Source: CAYULW01 sp964445815
GTDB lineage: Bacteria; Bacteroidota; Bacteroidia; Flavobacteriales_E; Vicingaceae
Length of the DNA: 59,493 nt
Assembly (NCBI GenBank): GCA_964445815.1
Contig: CAYULW010000012.1
Span: 1-59,493, forward strand
Direction of reading: 5' to 3'
Of the stretch, positions 8,330 through 17,594 are shown piece after piece (the first letter of the stretch is position 1; every line of letters begins with the position of its first letter). A model generated the notes under the pieces. It was not told the DNA's origin, ran no database searches, and saw only the letters and a list, made by a program, of their open reading frames with translations. Made by a program: the position numbers and the translations under genes.

Positions 8330-9517
8330 ATGTACGGAAAAATCAAGACTCATTTAAGTCAAGAATTAAATCAAATAGAAGATGCCGGGCTCTTTAAAAA
8401 GGAGCGCATCATTAGTTCAGCTCAAGATGCTGTTATCAAATTAGACTCAGGACAAGAAGTCATAAACTTCTGCGCCAATAATTATCTGGGCTTATCTTCT
8501 CACCCGAAAGTAGTTTCAGCAGCTCAAGCTACTATGGATACTCATGGATTTGGTATGTCTTCGGTTCGTTTTATCTGTGGTACTCAAGACATTCATAAAA
8601 CTCTTGAGCAGCGTATTGCTAAATTTTGCGGAACTGAAGATACCATTCTGTATGCCGCTGCTTTTGACGCCAATGGCGGAGTATTCGAACCACTTCTAGG
8701 ACCTGAAGATGCTATCATCTCTGATGCCTTGAATCATGCCTCAATAATTGATGGTGTAAGGCTATGTAAAGCAGTAAGATATCGTTATGCCAATAACGAC
8801 ATGACTGATCTTGAAGCTCAATTGATCAAAGCTCAGGAACAACGCTTCAGGGTTATCGTTACTGATGGCGTTTTTTCTATGGACGGCTATGTTGCTCAAC
8901 TGGATAAGATTTGTGATCTAGCTGACAAATATGACGCATTAGTCATGGTTGATGATTGCCATGCTCATGGGTTTATTGGAAAAACCGGGAGAGGAACTTC
9001 CGAGTATTGCAATGTAATGGGGCGTGTAGATATTATAACCGGTACTCTTGGTAAAGCACTAGGAGGAGCTATGGGAGGTTTCACAACAGGACGAAAAGAA
9101 ATCATTGAAATGTTAAGGCAACGCTCCAGACCATATTTATTTTCCAATTCTCTTGCCCCCTCTATAGTCGGAGCTTCAATTGCTGTATTTGACTTGTTAG
9201 AAGAGTCTACAACTCTTCGTGACAAGCTTATGGATAATGTGGCCTATTTTAAGAACGGGGTTAAAGCCGCTGGTTTTGATTTCAAAGACGGAGATTCTGC
9301 TATTGTGCCCATTATGCTCTATGATGCTAAATTGTCACAGGTTTTTGCAGATCGATTGTTAGAAGAAGGGATTTATGTGATTGGGTTCTTTTATCCCGTT
9401 GTACCTAAAGAACAGGCACGTATTCGGGTACAATTATCTGCTGCACATGAAAAAAATCATCTGGACCATGCAATTGATGCATTTACAAAGATTGGAAAAG
9501 AACTAAATGTCATTTAA
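8330..9517 (+). CDS. kbl: Glycine C-acetyltransferase (2-amino-3-ketobutyrate CoA ligase)
   Basis: A PLP-dependent alpha-oxoamine synthase that cleaves 2-amino-3-ketobutyrate with CoA to glycine and acetyl-CoA, the second step of threonine breakdown. The 395-residue length matches the family. Motifs include FCANNYLGLSSHP, the substrate region FGMSSVRFICGTQDIHKTLE, DDCHAHGFIG (cofactor aspartate) and GTLGKALGGAMGG with the Schiff-base lysine. A longer reading from a TTG at 8261 would begin inside the gdhA terminator, so the ATG at 8330 is chosen. No threonine dehydrogenase gene is adjacent. Confidence 0.94.
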   Translation: MYGKIKTHLSQELNQIEDAGLFKKERIISSAQDAVIKLDSGQEVINFCANNYLGLSSHPKVVSAAQATMDTHGFGMSSVRFICGTQDIHKTLEQRIAKFCGTEDTILYAAAFDANGGVFEPLLGPEDAIISDALNHASIIDGVRLCKAVRYRYANNDMTDLEAQLIKAQEQRFRVIVTDGVFSMDGYVAQLDKICDLADKYDALVMVDDCHAHGFIGKTGRGTSEYCNVMGRVDIITGTLGKALGGAMGGFTTGRKEIIEMLRQRSRPYLFSNSLAPSIVGASIAVFDLLEESTTLRDKLMDNVAYFKNGVKAAGFDFKDGDSAIVPIMLYDAKLSQVFADRLLEEGIYVIGFFYPVVPKEQARIRVQLSAAHEKNHLDHAIDAFTKIGKELNVI

Positions 9518-9538
9518 TTCTGCTCCTGTTTAAGCAAT

Positions 9539-9569
9539 AAAAAAGGTCATCCGATCGGATGACCTTTTT
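9539..9569. terminator. Bidirectional terminator between kbl and the PpiD-like gene
   Basis: The stem AAAAGGTCATCC / GGATGACCTTTT with loop GATC has A-runs and T-runs on both sides, so it can end transcription from both convergent genes. Confidence 0.9.
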
Positions 9570-9592
9570 GCTTCTTCTTTTCTCGAGCTGTT

Positions 9593-11671
9593 CTAATAAA
9601 ATTTTGATCGATTATCCTGTATATCTGATTCTTCTTTAATCGCTTGAAAGACCAAACCATTATCTATACGTGATGATAAGCCTCTATTGTATGTATCTCG
9701 AATTGATGCAACATTCACATTTTCGGGGCTTGTTTTTTGAGTCACCTTAACGATATAAACTCCATTTTTCCCTTCTATCGGTACACTCATCTGACCCTGT
9801 TCTAAGCTATAAGCTTTAGCAACAACAGCTGGCTCAACACCTGCACCGGGAATAGCAGCGCTACTGAAGGTAATGTTCTCAGCAGTTTTTACAACCAATC
9901 CAAGTTGTCCTGCAATACTTTGCAAATCCGTAGTTCCACTCATCTCTTCAATAAACTGCTTGGCTTTTTGTTCTTTCTTTGCCTCATATTCTACATTTAC
10001 CCTCACTTTATCTAAAGGAGTTGCGCCTTCTTCATTGATCTCATCAACAATGGCCACTGCAAATGCATCACCGAAATCTTCTGCCTGAGAAATATCACCA
10101 ACCTTGGCCTCTCTCACCCATCTTACTAAATCTCTTGAAGCTGGAGAATTAAGAATCATACTCTCATTTTCACCCAATACGGCGACTCTTCTTTGAATCT
10201 TAAGCTCATTAATTATATTGTCAAACGTTTCTCTATCGGTAGCATTGATTGAAAAGCTATTGGCCTGGTTAAATATTTCTTCATACGTCTCTTTACCCGG
10301 CTCTGCTGTTCTTCGTATGGTGGCAATTTGAATTTTCTTTTTTGGTTCTGTTTTATCCGTAACTTCAATAAGATGGTAACCAAATTGACTAAGAACTTTT
10401 GTAAAAGCTCCTATCTCAGCTGCAAATGCTGCGTCATTAAATGGCTTTACCATCGTCCCTTCTGTAAACCATCCTAAATCTCCACCGTTTTGCGCCGAAC
10501 CAACATCATCTGAATTATCCAGAACGATATCTTCCATTTTAGTACCAGCATTTAAAAGAGCTAATAAGCTGTCGGCAATCTCTTCTGCTCGCTCAGGTGT
10601 TCTATCAGATGTGTTAATCAAAATATGCCTTGCCTTTACTGAATCCGGTGCCATTTTGATATCACGGACCTTTTGAATATAATATGTTCTCTCTATCATG
10701 TATGGGGCCATAACAGAATCTTTTTCCATGTACCATAAACTTGTATCTGCTCCCATTGGCGCATTTTCCTGAGAATAATATGCAGGATCAAATGGAATTT
10801 CAGAATTGGCCTCAACAAAAGCCGAATCCTCTTCGGCAGTTATGAAACTTTCATATGTATCTTGAGCCCATTCGGCAGTTCTTGCAATGTCTTTTTGTGA
10901 AGCTCTAACCGGGAAATAAGCATAAAAAACTTTGATGTTTGCTTCTTGTTGATACTGATCCAGATTTCTATTGTAATAATCTTTAATCTGCTCTTCAGTT
11001 ACACTCACAGCACTATCTACTAACATCGAATATGGTTTCACAACATAATCAAAGGAAAGTTGTGTATTGTTTTCCATTGTCTGCATCTTTGCCAGCTCAG
11101 TAGGTAAGTAAAGGCCACGTTTAATAAGTGTGTTATACTTCTCAAATCTTTGCCCACGTTTTAGGGCTTTTTCAAAAGCCAACCATTGTTCTTTTGCTTT
11201 AGGGTCGTTATCCAAATTTTGAATAAACTGAATAACTGCTCCTGAATTGAACTCTCCGGTTTCAGGGTTAGAGAATGCACGCCTTACATTAGGATGAGGG
11301 TCATTGCCTTGAACCATATCAAACAGTTCTTCCTTTGTGACAAATACTCCTAGTTTGGACATTTCTCTTCCCAAGAGTTGATCGGAAACAACTTCGTTCC
11401 ATACCTGCTCTCTGATACTTGATTTGGTACGTTCATCTAAAGGTTCCGTAGATTGCGTATTCAATTGATAATTTTTATATGCCTCTTGAACTTTATAATC
11501 AAAATCGGTAGCAGAAATCGCTTCACCTTCAATTTCAGCCAGATTAATAGGACCCTGACGGCCGCTAGTTTGAGCTGTAAATAAATCAGTCAAAACGAAA
11601 GCAACTATAGCCAAGCCTATAATGATCAGAACTAAGGTTGAACGTTCTCTAATTTTTCCAATAATCGCCAT
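9593..11671 (-). CDS. PpiD-like membrane-anchored peptidyl-prolyl isomerase
   Basis: A 692-residue periplasmic folding chaperone of the SurA/PpiD group. It has one N-terminal membrane anchor (residues about 13-32), a SurA-like N-terminal chaperone region, and a parvulin-type rotamase domain near residues 340-450 (KARHILI, GGDLGWFTEGTMVKPFNDAAF, GYHLIEVTDK). A second, divergent PPIase-like region follows towards the C-terminus. It probably helps outer-membrane and exported proteins to fold after SecYEG. It is the last gene of a minus-strand envelope cluster, after a 112-base gap that may hold its own promoter. The symbol is left blank because orthology to ppiD is not proven. Confidence 0.9.
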   Translation of the reverse strand: MAIIGKIRERSTLVLIIIGLAIVAFVLTDLFTAQTSGRQGPINLAEIEGEAISATDFDYKVQEAYKNYQLNTQSTEPLDERTKSSIREQVWNEVVSDQLLGREMSKLGVFVTKEELFDMVQGNDPHPNVRRAFSNPETGEFNSGAVIQFIQNLDNDPKAKEQWLAFEKALKRGQRFEKYNTLIKRGLYLPTELAKMQTMENNTQLSFDYVVKPYSMLVDSAVSVTEEQIKDYYNRNLDQYQQEANIKVFYAYFPVRASQKDIARTAEWAQDTYESFITAEEDSAFVEANSEIPFDPAYYSQENAPMGADTSLWYMEKDSVMAPYMIERTYYIQKVRDIKMAPDSVKARHILINTSDRTPERAEEIADSLLALLNAGTKMEDIVLDNSDDVGSAQNGGDLGWFTEGTMVKPFNDAAFAAEIGAFTKVLSQFGYHLIEVTDKTEPKKKIQIATIRRTAEPGKETYEEIFNQANSFSINATDRETFDNIINELKIQRRVAVLGENESMILNSPASRDLVRWVREAKVGDISQAEDFGDAFAVAIVDEINEEGATPLDKVRVNVEYEAKKEQKAKQFIEEMSGTTDLQSIAGQLGLVVKTAENITFSSAAIPGAGVEPAVVAKAYSLEQGQMSVPIEGKNGVYIVKVTQKTSPENVNVASIRDTYNRGLSSRIDNGLVFQAIKEESDIQDNRSKFY

Positions 11672-11783
11672 AGAAATAGGTTAAAAAATTTAAGTCTGCG
11701 AATATACGATTGTAAACTGAATAATGGAAGTCTTTTAACTAAGCTAAAAATGAGTCATAATGCTGAGTTCAGATTAAATGACT

Positions 11784-13052
11784 TTAGCCTTCTTCTTCAT
11801 TTATTTTTAAGTGAACCAGATCTATTCTATTTTGAAAAACCTTTTTCACCGTAAATGTGAATTGATCAAGAGTAATTTTTTCGTTCATGGTCGGAATACT
11901 TTCATAAGTATCTATAATTAAACCTGCTAAGGTTTCATAATTATCAGAATCAGGTAATTTTAAGTTGTATTCAGTATTCAAATAGTCGACTTCCAAACGG
12001 GCAGAAAACAGAAACTCTACATCTGATATTTGATTTTCAATGAGTTCCTCCTTATCGTGCTCATCTTCTATTTCACCAAATATTTCTTCGATTATGTCTT
12101 CAATGGTAAGAATACCCGAGGTTCCCCCAAATTCATCTACCACAACTGCAATGCTTCTTCTCTGTTCTATAAAAACCTCTAGAATCTCATTGGCAGACAT
12201 TGAAATAGCTATTATCGGAACCGGAAGAAGAATGGATTTAATGCTTTCCGGTTTTTTAAACAATTCGAAGGAGTGTGTATATCCAATGATATTATCTATA
12301 GAATCTCTGTAGATCAATATCTTAGACAACCCTGTTTCAATGAATTTTGCACTCAAGTTTTCTATGCTATCCTCAACGTCCATTGCAACCACCTCTGTCC
12401 TTGGCACCATACATTCTCTGGCCTTTACCTTAGAAAAATCTAAGGCATTCTGAAAAATCTGAATCTCATGATCAATCTCCTCCTGATCTGTATTATGCTC
12501 CGTTCCCTCTTTGAGGTAATACTCAAGATCAACTCTACCGAAGTCAATTTCTTCCTGCAACTTAATGTTAGGTGCAAACAACTTTATCAGTGCTTCAGAC
12601 AGGCCTATAACCAATAACATTGGCAGAAGCAAAATGTAATAGATAATGAGCAAGGGAAGAGCAAAAATCCTCAGCATGTTATTGGGATTAATCCTAAATA
12701 AGGTCTTTGGCAAAAACTCGGCCGTAATGAGAATAATGATTGTAGAAAGTATAGTTTGTGCAAACAGGATGAACAGCTCATTATTAAACAATCTGGCTAT
12801 TTCCGGCTCTAATATCTTGGCCATGTATATTCCATATACCACAAGGGCAATGTTGTTGCCCACCAACATAGAACCTATGAATCGGGAAGGTTTTTTTAAA
12901 AAATTAGAAATGATTTTTGCTAAAAAATCACCTTGCTTTCCATCCAGTTCAATTTTCAGCTTATTGGCCGAAACAAACGCAATCTCCATCCCGGAAAAGA
13001 AGGCCGAAAAAAGCAAAGAAGCGAGGATAACACCCCATTGAAAACTATCCAT
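11784..13052 (-). CDS. CNNM/CorC-type transporter-like protein (DUF21, CBS pair, CorC_HlyC)
   Basis: A 422-residue inner-membrane protein. Residues 1-180 hold the DUF21/CNNM domain with several membrane helices (LLFSAFFSGMEIAFVSANKLKIEL is a clear signature). A CBS pair follows (MVPRTEVVAMDVEDS at about 217 and VVVDEFGGTSGILTIEDIIEEIFGEIEDEHD at about 315-345), then a C-terminal CorC_HlyC domain. Family members are often called hemolysin-like; related proteins act in Mg or Co efflux. GldE of gliding bacteria has the same architecture, so that identity is possible but not shown. It sits 34 bases downstream of the small membrane protein gene and shares its direction. Confidence 0.88.
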   Translation of the reverse strand: MDSFQWGVILASLLFSAFFSGMEIAFVSANKLKIELDGKQGDFLAKIISNFLKKPSRFIGSMLVGNNIALVVYGIYMAKILEPEIARLFNNELFILFAQTILSTIIILITAEFLPKTLFRINPNNMLRIFALPLLIIYYILLLPMLLVIGLSEALIKLFAPNIKLQEEIDFGRVDLEYYLKEGTEHNTDQEEIDHEIQIFQNALDFSKVKARECMVPRTEVVAMDVEDSIENLSAKFIETGLSKILIYRDSIDNIIGYTHSFELFKKPESIKSILLPVPIIAISMSANEILEVFIEQRRSIAVVVDEFGGTSGILTIEDIIEEIFGEIEDEHDKEELIENQISDVEFLFSARLEVDYLNTEYNLKLPDSDNYETLAGLIIDTYESIPTMNEKITLDQFTFTVKKVFQNRIDLVHLKINEEEG

Positions 13053-13086
13053 ACATGAATTATCTCAAATCAAATATAAAAAATAC

Positions 13087-13281
13087 TCATGGATTCTTAC
13101 GTTCATGATGACGGCGTTGCTGACGACGAACCGTGAATAGTAAAATAGAAATGACTGAAAAACCAAAAAAATAAAGTGCATCATAAACACCAAACATCAA
13201 ACTGTAATACAGTCCTATAAGAAAAGTGAGTATGGCTAACATGAGCCACATTTTTTCCAAAAACTTAATCCACTTTATCAT
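13087..13281 (-). CDS. Small membrane protein of unknown function
   Basis: A 64-residue protein with two predicted membrane helices (residues about 10-30 and 35-51) and a basic C-terminal tail rich in Arg and His (RRQQRRHHERK). Its start overlaps the end of lptC by 17 bases, and the CNNM gene follows closely, so it is very likely a translated operon member. Positive charges at both ends suggest both termini are cytoplasmic. No family name is assigned. Confidence 0.75.
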   Translation of the reverse strand: MIKWIKFLEKMWLMLAILTFLIGLYYSLMFGVYDALYFFGFSVISILLFTVRRQQRRHHERKNP

Positions 13282-13846
13282 CTTCTATGTTTATAACACC
13301 CTTGGGCTTTAAAATTTTATAATTAGAAAAGTCTTGATCCGCAATTAAACCCTCACCCATTATAACCTGATCTTTCGTGGTGATTTTTACAAACTCATCA
13401 GATACGATTTGTTCTTCTTTTGGATCATATGTCAAATGTTCTGTATTCAGTTTTTCTCCTTTATCGTTAATGACAACAACATTGTACTTTGCTTCCATTA
13501 CCTCCGTATTGGTATACTGAATGGCATAGTTCGCAGTCAAAACAGAGCTTACGTTTTTGGCGGAATCATAGGTTTCCACTTTTACCCCTTCCGGCATTTC
13601 ATTGTACGGCTCTTTTCCTCCAAACTGATTGAGCAATGGAGCTTGCACGCGCAAGACAACAAGCCCTTTTTGACTATACTGTATGTCTACATTTCTTGCA
13701 GACTGATCAGGTAACAGGGTGTCTTGGCTTAATTTTTCGACTTCAGCAATATCATTTTCACAAGAACAAAAAACTCCTACCATCAAACATACTGTTCCAA
13801 TGGTAAGAGTTTTTTTTAAACCAATTGTGTCAAACAACTTGTTCAA
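13265..13846 (-). CDS. lptC: LptC-like lipopolysaccharide export protein (lipoprotein)
   Basis: A 193-residue protein of the LptC/YrbK family, the periplasmic bridge between LptB2FG and LptA. The N-terminus has a hydrophobic stretch ending in a lipobox-like FCSC with the acceptor cysteine at residue 29, so it is predicted to be a lipoprotein, as is common in Bacteroidota, rather than the single-span protein of Proteobacteria. The following beta-rich region (NVDIQYSQKGLVVLRVQAPLL, MPEGVKVETYD, YNVVVINDKGEKLNTEHLTYDP, GEGLIADQDF) matches the jellyroll of LptC. It directly abuts the TPR gene upstream. Confidence 0.87.
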   Translation of the reverse strand: MNKLFDTIGLKKTLTIGTVCLMVGVFCSCENDIAEVEKLSQDTLLPDQSARNVDIQYSQKGLVVLRVQAPLLNQFGGKEPYNEMPEGVKVETYDSAKNVSSVLTANYAIQYTNTEVMEAKYNVVVINDKGEKLNTEHLTYDPKEEQIVSDEFVKITTKDQVIMGEGLIADQDFSNYKILKPKGVINIEDDKVD

Positions 13847-15142
13847 TTAAAATCTGGCTTTCGTAGACTCTCCAATCCAGCAACCGACCTGAACTGTATC
13901 CCCTTCTTTAGTTCCGTTAAAGAAACAATCTTCTTTTGATGGGAAGTACTTTTTATAGCTTGCAATCTTAGCATTAGCTGTTGAAGCCATTTCAGAATCA
14001 ATGGATTTTGCTTTTGTGTAGTAATCTACTGCCAACCAATACACTGCCTTTTGAGAACATGCGTCTTCGCCACAACCCGTAGTTCCTGCAATCATGTCAC
14101 CGATCATAATGTATGGCAAGCCTGCTCCGGGTTTTAATTCAGCCGCTTTTCTTGCTTGAGATCTTGCGGCAGCATAAGAACCCATAGAACTATATGCCTG
14201 TGCCAATTCAATTCGGTAATCATACATTTTTGTCTGGTCCTGAGCCATTTCAATTGCCTGATTAAAATAATCAACAGCATCCTGATACTTTTTGGTTTTC
14301 AATGACATCACTCCCATTTTTTCAGCAGACAATGCAGATGGATTATTGGAATGCAGATTTTTAGCAATGGTATAAAAGATAGGTGCATCAGTACAGCCTT
14401 TCTTATCTAAGATATCAGCTGTTCTTTCCATCCAAGCCAAATCCTCTTTATTTGATTCGTAGTTTTTATTGGCCATTTCAACCAATACCTCGCAGCTCAA
14501 ATAAGGACTTGCCACTGAACTTACACTCTCTTCAGCTTTTACATAATATTCTCCCGTTTTCTTCCCGGCATATTTGCTTATGTTATGAGATAAAATATTA
14601 CTCGCTAAACCAAATGCTTCTACCACATCAGCAGGTGTTTTCTTTCCTGCTTTCTCTAGCAATACAATCGTATTCATATAAGTGACTACCGCTCCCGCTT
14701 CAGATTTCAAACCTTGTTCCTGAATTGAAGATTCTATTACCGGAAAAATAACTTCCGGCTGATCACTAATGTATCTTAGCATATCTGTCGCTTTCCTCCC
14801 ATCGACAAAACCTGCCTTACCAAAGTTTTCTTTACGCTTATCGTATACCATCCATAATGTATCAATATAAGCTTTTTCCAATGCGGCATCGCTCTTTGCT
14901 TTCTTGATTTTATACCTCACCAAATTCACACCATCTACATACATTCGCTCAGATGAAGCAGGACAAGTATTGAACACTATTTTCCAATACTTATAGGCAT
15001 CATCATATACCTTTTGTTTGTAATAATCTCTATACAATGATAAATTCTGAACGCATTTTACACTGTCTTCCCCATACTTACCCTGAGCAAAGCTGAGGCT
15101 AATAAAAGCTGAAAGAATAATCCCTAATGCTATCTTTTTCAT
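13847..15142 (-). CDS. Secreted TPR-repeat protein
   Basis: A 431-residue periplasmic protein with a signal peptide (residues 1-18, ending SLSFAQ). TPR-like helical repeats are clearest at residues about 265-345 (VMSLKTKKYQDAVDYFNQAIEMA, IELAQAYSSMGSYAAARSQARKAAELKP). A cysteine pair CGEDAC follows at about 355-365, and the last 40 residues include further cysteines. The ATG at 15142 is chosen: the longer reading adds a basic stretch ahead of an ordinary signal peptide and would overlap the upstream gene. It ends next to the lptC start, so the two are translationally close. A role in envelope assembly is inferred from context only. Confidence 0.8.
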   Translation of the reverse strand: MKKIALGIILSAFISLSFAQGKYGEDSVKCVQNLSLYRDYYKQKVYDDAYKYWKIVFNTCPASSERMYVDGVNLVRYKIKKAKSDAALEKAYIDTLWMVYDKRKENFGKAGFVDGRKATDMLRYISDQPEVIFPVIESSIQEQGLKSEAGAVVTYMNTIVLLEKAGKKTPADVVEAFGLASNILSHNISKYAGKKTGEYYVKAEESVSSVASPYLSCEVLVEMANKNYESNKEDLAWMERTADILDKKGCTDAPIFYTIAKNLHSNNPSALSAEKMGVMSLKTKKYQDAVDYFNQAIEMAQDQTKMYDYRIELAQAYSSMGSYAAARSQARKAAELKPGAGLPYIMIGDMIAGTTGCGEDACSQKAVYWLAVDYYTKAKSIDSEMASTANAKIASYKKYFPSKEDCFFNGTKEGDTVQVGCWIGESTKARF

Positions 15143-15156
15143 TTTTCTAGTTTTTG

Positions 15157-16497
15157 TTAATCGTATTTTCTTTTTATAAACCATTTATCATTGATGGTCA
15201 TGCCAAAATGGAGATTGATAAAGTCCTCTTGGGTTAATCCATCATCTGTTGTTCCTCTTCTACCTAATTCTATGCCAAAATTAATTGTTGAGAATGATTT
15301 CCTTAGCGGAAGAGCAATTCCTGTTGCAATTCCCAACTCCGAAATTGCCGTATTATTAACGTGTAAAAGAGCAGAATTATATCTTATCCCAAATCGATAA
15401 CCCATTCGTTTTAAATAGCCACCGAAAGCAGCGATTTGACTAAACTTTTCGAAACCGGCATTGATTTGATAAGCATTTTCAAATGTCACCCCATCAATTG
15501 AAGGTGTACTTGTCCAGTTGATTTGAGTATAATCGATACCTGCTAGCCATTTCCCCTTTTTTTCTATGCTCCAGCCTCCAGCAATTGAACTGGGTATGGT
15601 CAATTCTATCTTTTGATTAGAATTAAGTTCAAGTGTATCTTTTATTCTTTCCAAGTTATTGGTTCCGGTATAAGTGGCTATTAGGTTAGTCCGTTTCCCT
15701 GAAACCTCATCAACCGGAGAAAGGGTTGCACCCACAACCATACGATAATCCTTATTCAAGGATTTAAAGTACTGTATTCCTATCTCAAAAGCCATTGAAC
15801 TAATCGCCATTTCAGAGCGATCGATGGTATTGAAAAAGTAAGACTCGGTAAAAATGACGCGTTTGGTTTCCTGCATGTTTCCAAACAAGTATTTGCCTTT
15901 AAGACCTATGGAAAGGTAGTCTTCGAACTGATAGGCTGAAGCAAAAAAGATTTCATTTAAGCCCCCACGACCTTCATAACTTTTGGTATTGCTCACACTT
16001 TGAACGGAATTGATTGTCTGATAATCAAAGCCCATGACACTGTAGGGTCGTATTCCAAAACTCATCCCCATTTGATTCCCGACCGGAAAGCCAATAGCAA
16101 AATGATTGAGAGTCGTATTGTTACCCTGTCTGGACTGCGAATCACTTGTATATTCAACATTCTGAGACAATAGCGACACTTCATAAGTAGTTAAACTGAT
16201 GTTTGAGATTGCTGCGGGGTTCGTCAGGTTCAAATAATTGGTCTGACGATCGTTGAGTTTGGCATTACTTCTTGCCAATGAATCGTTGATCTGAGGTTTA
16301 TACATTAATGGTCGCCACGCCTGACCAATTCCCCCAGTTGCGAAACTAGAATTAAAAGCCGATTGACGAATCAACCCAATGCCATATCTGGAATAAGGAG
16401 AATCAGTGTTTTGCTGCGCATGAACAGCTCCATCAAGAAACAGCATTAAAATGCAGCATGCGAATGTCTTAATCGCGATTATATTGCAGTATCTCAT
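15157..16497 (-). CDS. Outer-membrane beta-barrel protein, FadL/PorV-like (uncertain)
   Basis: A 446-residue protein with a signal peptide (cleavage likely after VHAQ, near residue 28) and a mature start rich in Ser, Tyr and Gly (NTDSPYSRYGIGLI), a pattern I associate with Bacteroidota outer-membrane barrels found next to coaX. Alternating hydrophobic strands run to a typical barrel C-terminus (NLHFGMTINDKWF). It overlaps the end of coaX by 29 bases and is followed by the TPR gene. The barrel assignment is good; relation to FadL or PorV is only by overall pattern. Confidence 0.72.
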   Translation of the reverse strand: MRYCNIIAIKTFACCILMLFLDGAVHAQQNTDSPYSRYGIGLIRQSAFNSSFATGGIGQAWRPLMYKPQINDSLARSNAKLNDRQTNYLNLTNPAAISNISLTTYEVSLLSQNVEYTSDSQSRQGNNTTLNHFAIGFPVGNQMGMSFGIRPYSVMGFDYQTINSVQSVSNTKSYEGRGGLNEIFFASAYQFEDYLSIGLKGKYLFGNMQETKRVIFTESYFFNTIDRSEMAISSMAFEIGIQYFKSLNKDYRMVVGATLSPVDEVSGKRTNLIATYTGTNNLERIKDTLELNSNQKIELTIPSSIAGGWSIEKKGKWLAGIDYTQINWTSTPSIDGVTFENAYQINAGFEKFSQIAAFGGYLKRMGYRFGIRYNSALLHVNNTAISELGIATGIALPLRKSFSTINFGIELGRRGTTDDGLTQEDFINLHFGMTINDKWFIKRKYD

Positions 16498-17200
16498 GTA
16501 AGCCTATTAGCACCAAATTTGGGTCTGCAAAGATGCCATTTTTTAGCTCTTTTTCAAAGAATTTAGAATCGCCTCCTGTTAACAAAATCTTAAGTTGTTC
16601 ATGTCTGCTTTCATAGTCGCTGATAAAGCCGTTCATTTCCTGAATCAAACCATTTACAACTCCCGACAGCATACTTGCAATTGTAGACCTGCCAAGCATC
16701 TCAGGCTTTTGATCCATTTGCCAATTGACCAAGGGCAACTTTCCGGTATAGTCATTCATGGCCCTTAAGCGCAACTGAATACCCGGAGATATGGCTCCCC
16801 CTTTGTAAACACCGGTCTTTGTTAAAAAATCATAAGTTATACACGTTCCTGCATCAATAATCAGGCTGTTTTGCTTTGGAAACAAATGATGCGCTGCCGC
16901 TGTGACAGCAATCCTGTCTTTGCCCAAAGTTTCCGGAGTTTCATAATCAAGTTTAAAGGGTAATCTGCTTTTATGATTCAAATGCACGACGTGTTCGTAC
17001 CGATCTAAGTTTAAAATCTTTTCTGCCTGAGGATTAACCGAAGATACGATACAAGCTTCTAAAACGTAATCTAAGAAAAGGGCATTGTTGATGTCCAATT
17101 CTTCATTCTTAATAGAAAGTGCATGAACAAGCTCAGCTTCTTCAAACAAACCAAACTTGGTTTTGGTATTTCCAATATCTATACAAAGGGAAAAGGGCAT
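16469..17200 (-). CDS. coaX: Type III pantothenate kinase
   Basis: Phosphorylates pantothenate in the first step of coenzyme A synthesis. The 243-residue protein has the ASKHA phosphate-1 motif CIDIGNTKTKFGLF at residues 6-19, the pantothenate-binding block ETLGKDRIAVTAAAHHLFP, the second Asp motif LIIDAGTCITYDF and GGAISPGIQLRLRAM. These are all hallmarks of CoaX rather than CoaA. It is the first gene of the minus-strand envelope cluster; overlap with the next gene suggests coupling. Confidence 0.95.
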   Translation of the reverse strand: MPFSLCIDIGNTKTKFGLFEEAELVHALSIKNEELDINNALFLDYVLEACIVSSVNPQAEKILNLDRYEHVVHLNHKSRLPFKLDYETPETLGKDRIAVTAAAHHLFPKQNSLIIDAGTCITYDFLTKTGVYKGGAISPGIQLRLRAMNDYTGKLPLVNWQMDQKPEMLGRSTIASMLSGVVNGLIQEMNGFISDYESRHEQLKILLTGGDSKFFEKELKNGIFADPNLVLIGLHEILQYNRD

Positions 17201-17256
17201 AAAACAAAGTTAGGCGAATTTAGCCCCAATAGAAATATTTCTTATTCTGTAATTTT

Positions 17257-17289
17257 TTTGTTTTAGAAAATTTTTTATTGATACATTTG
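17257..17289 (+). promoter_or_regulatory. Promoter of tRNA-Phe (TTTG-N21-TACATTTG)
   Basis: TTTG at 17257-17260 and TACATTTG at 17282-17289 form a well-spaced Bacteroidota promoter ending 12 bases before the mature tRNA 5' end. Confidence 0.7.
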
Positions 17290-17301
17290 CCGTCCTCAAA
17301 A

Positions 17302-17377
17302 GGTGCCATAGCTCAGTTGGTAGAGCAAAGGACTGAAAATCCTTGTGTCGCTGGTTCGATTCCAGCTGGCACCACCA
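17302..17377 (+). tRNA. tRNA-Phe (anticodon GAA)
   Basis: A 76-base cloverleaf including an encoded CCA. Acceptor GGTGCCA pairs with TGGCACC, the D-loop reads AGCTCAGTTGGTAGAGC, the anticodon loop CTGAAAA gives GAA, and the T-arm is CTGGTTCGATTCCAG. A good promoter precedes it and a hairpin terminator follows. Confidence 0.97.
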
Positions 17378-17383
17378 GAGAAT

Positions 17384-17418
17384 AAAAATCCTCAATGCAG
17401 AGCATTGGGGATTTTTTT
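17384..17418 (+). terminator. Terminator of tRNA-Phe
   Basis: The stem AAATCCTCAATG / CATTGGGGATTT (with G-T pairs) and loop CAGAG is followed by a T-run. Confidence 0.85.
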
Positions 17419-17527
17419 GTTGGCATAACGTTAAGCTCTGCTTATAAGTGCTGGACAACAAAATATCATTTTTCTTCGGAGAAAATGGATTTTATTTTGA
17501 CCTTGGGTGACAATCGAACCCATAGTC

Positions 17528-17541
17528 TCCAGCTAGCACCA
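17528..17541 (+). repeat. Possible degenerate copy of the tRNA-Phe 3' end
   Basis: TCCAGCTAGCACCA at 17528-17541 repeats the tRNA-Phe 3' end TCCAGCTGGCACCA (17361-17374) with one mismatch, in the same orientation and 167 bases downstream. A short match of this kind could arise by chance; next to a tRNA it may be a decayed attachment site. The rest of 17419-17594 shows no gene. Confidence 0.4.
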
Positions 17542-17594
17542 AATTCTCCAATGCCACTTGAACTAAAGTTCTTTGTTAGCTTTCCAAACAATAC

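Noticed and set aside
17210..17461. 83-residue open frame across tRNA-Phe on the minus strand
   Set aside because: The segment CQLESNQRHKDFQSFALPTEL is the usual translation of antisense tRNA; the tRNA explains the region.
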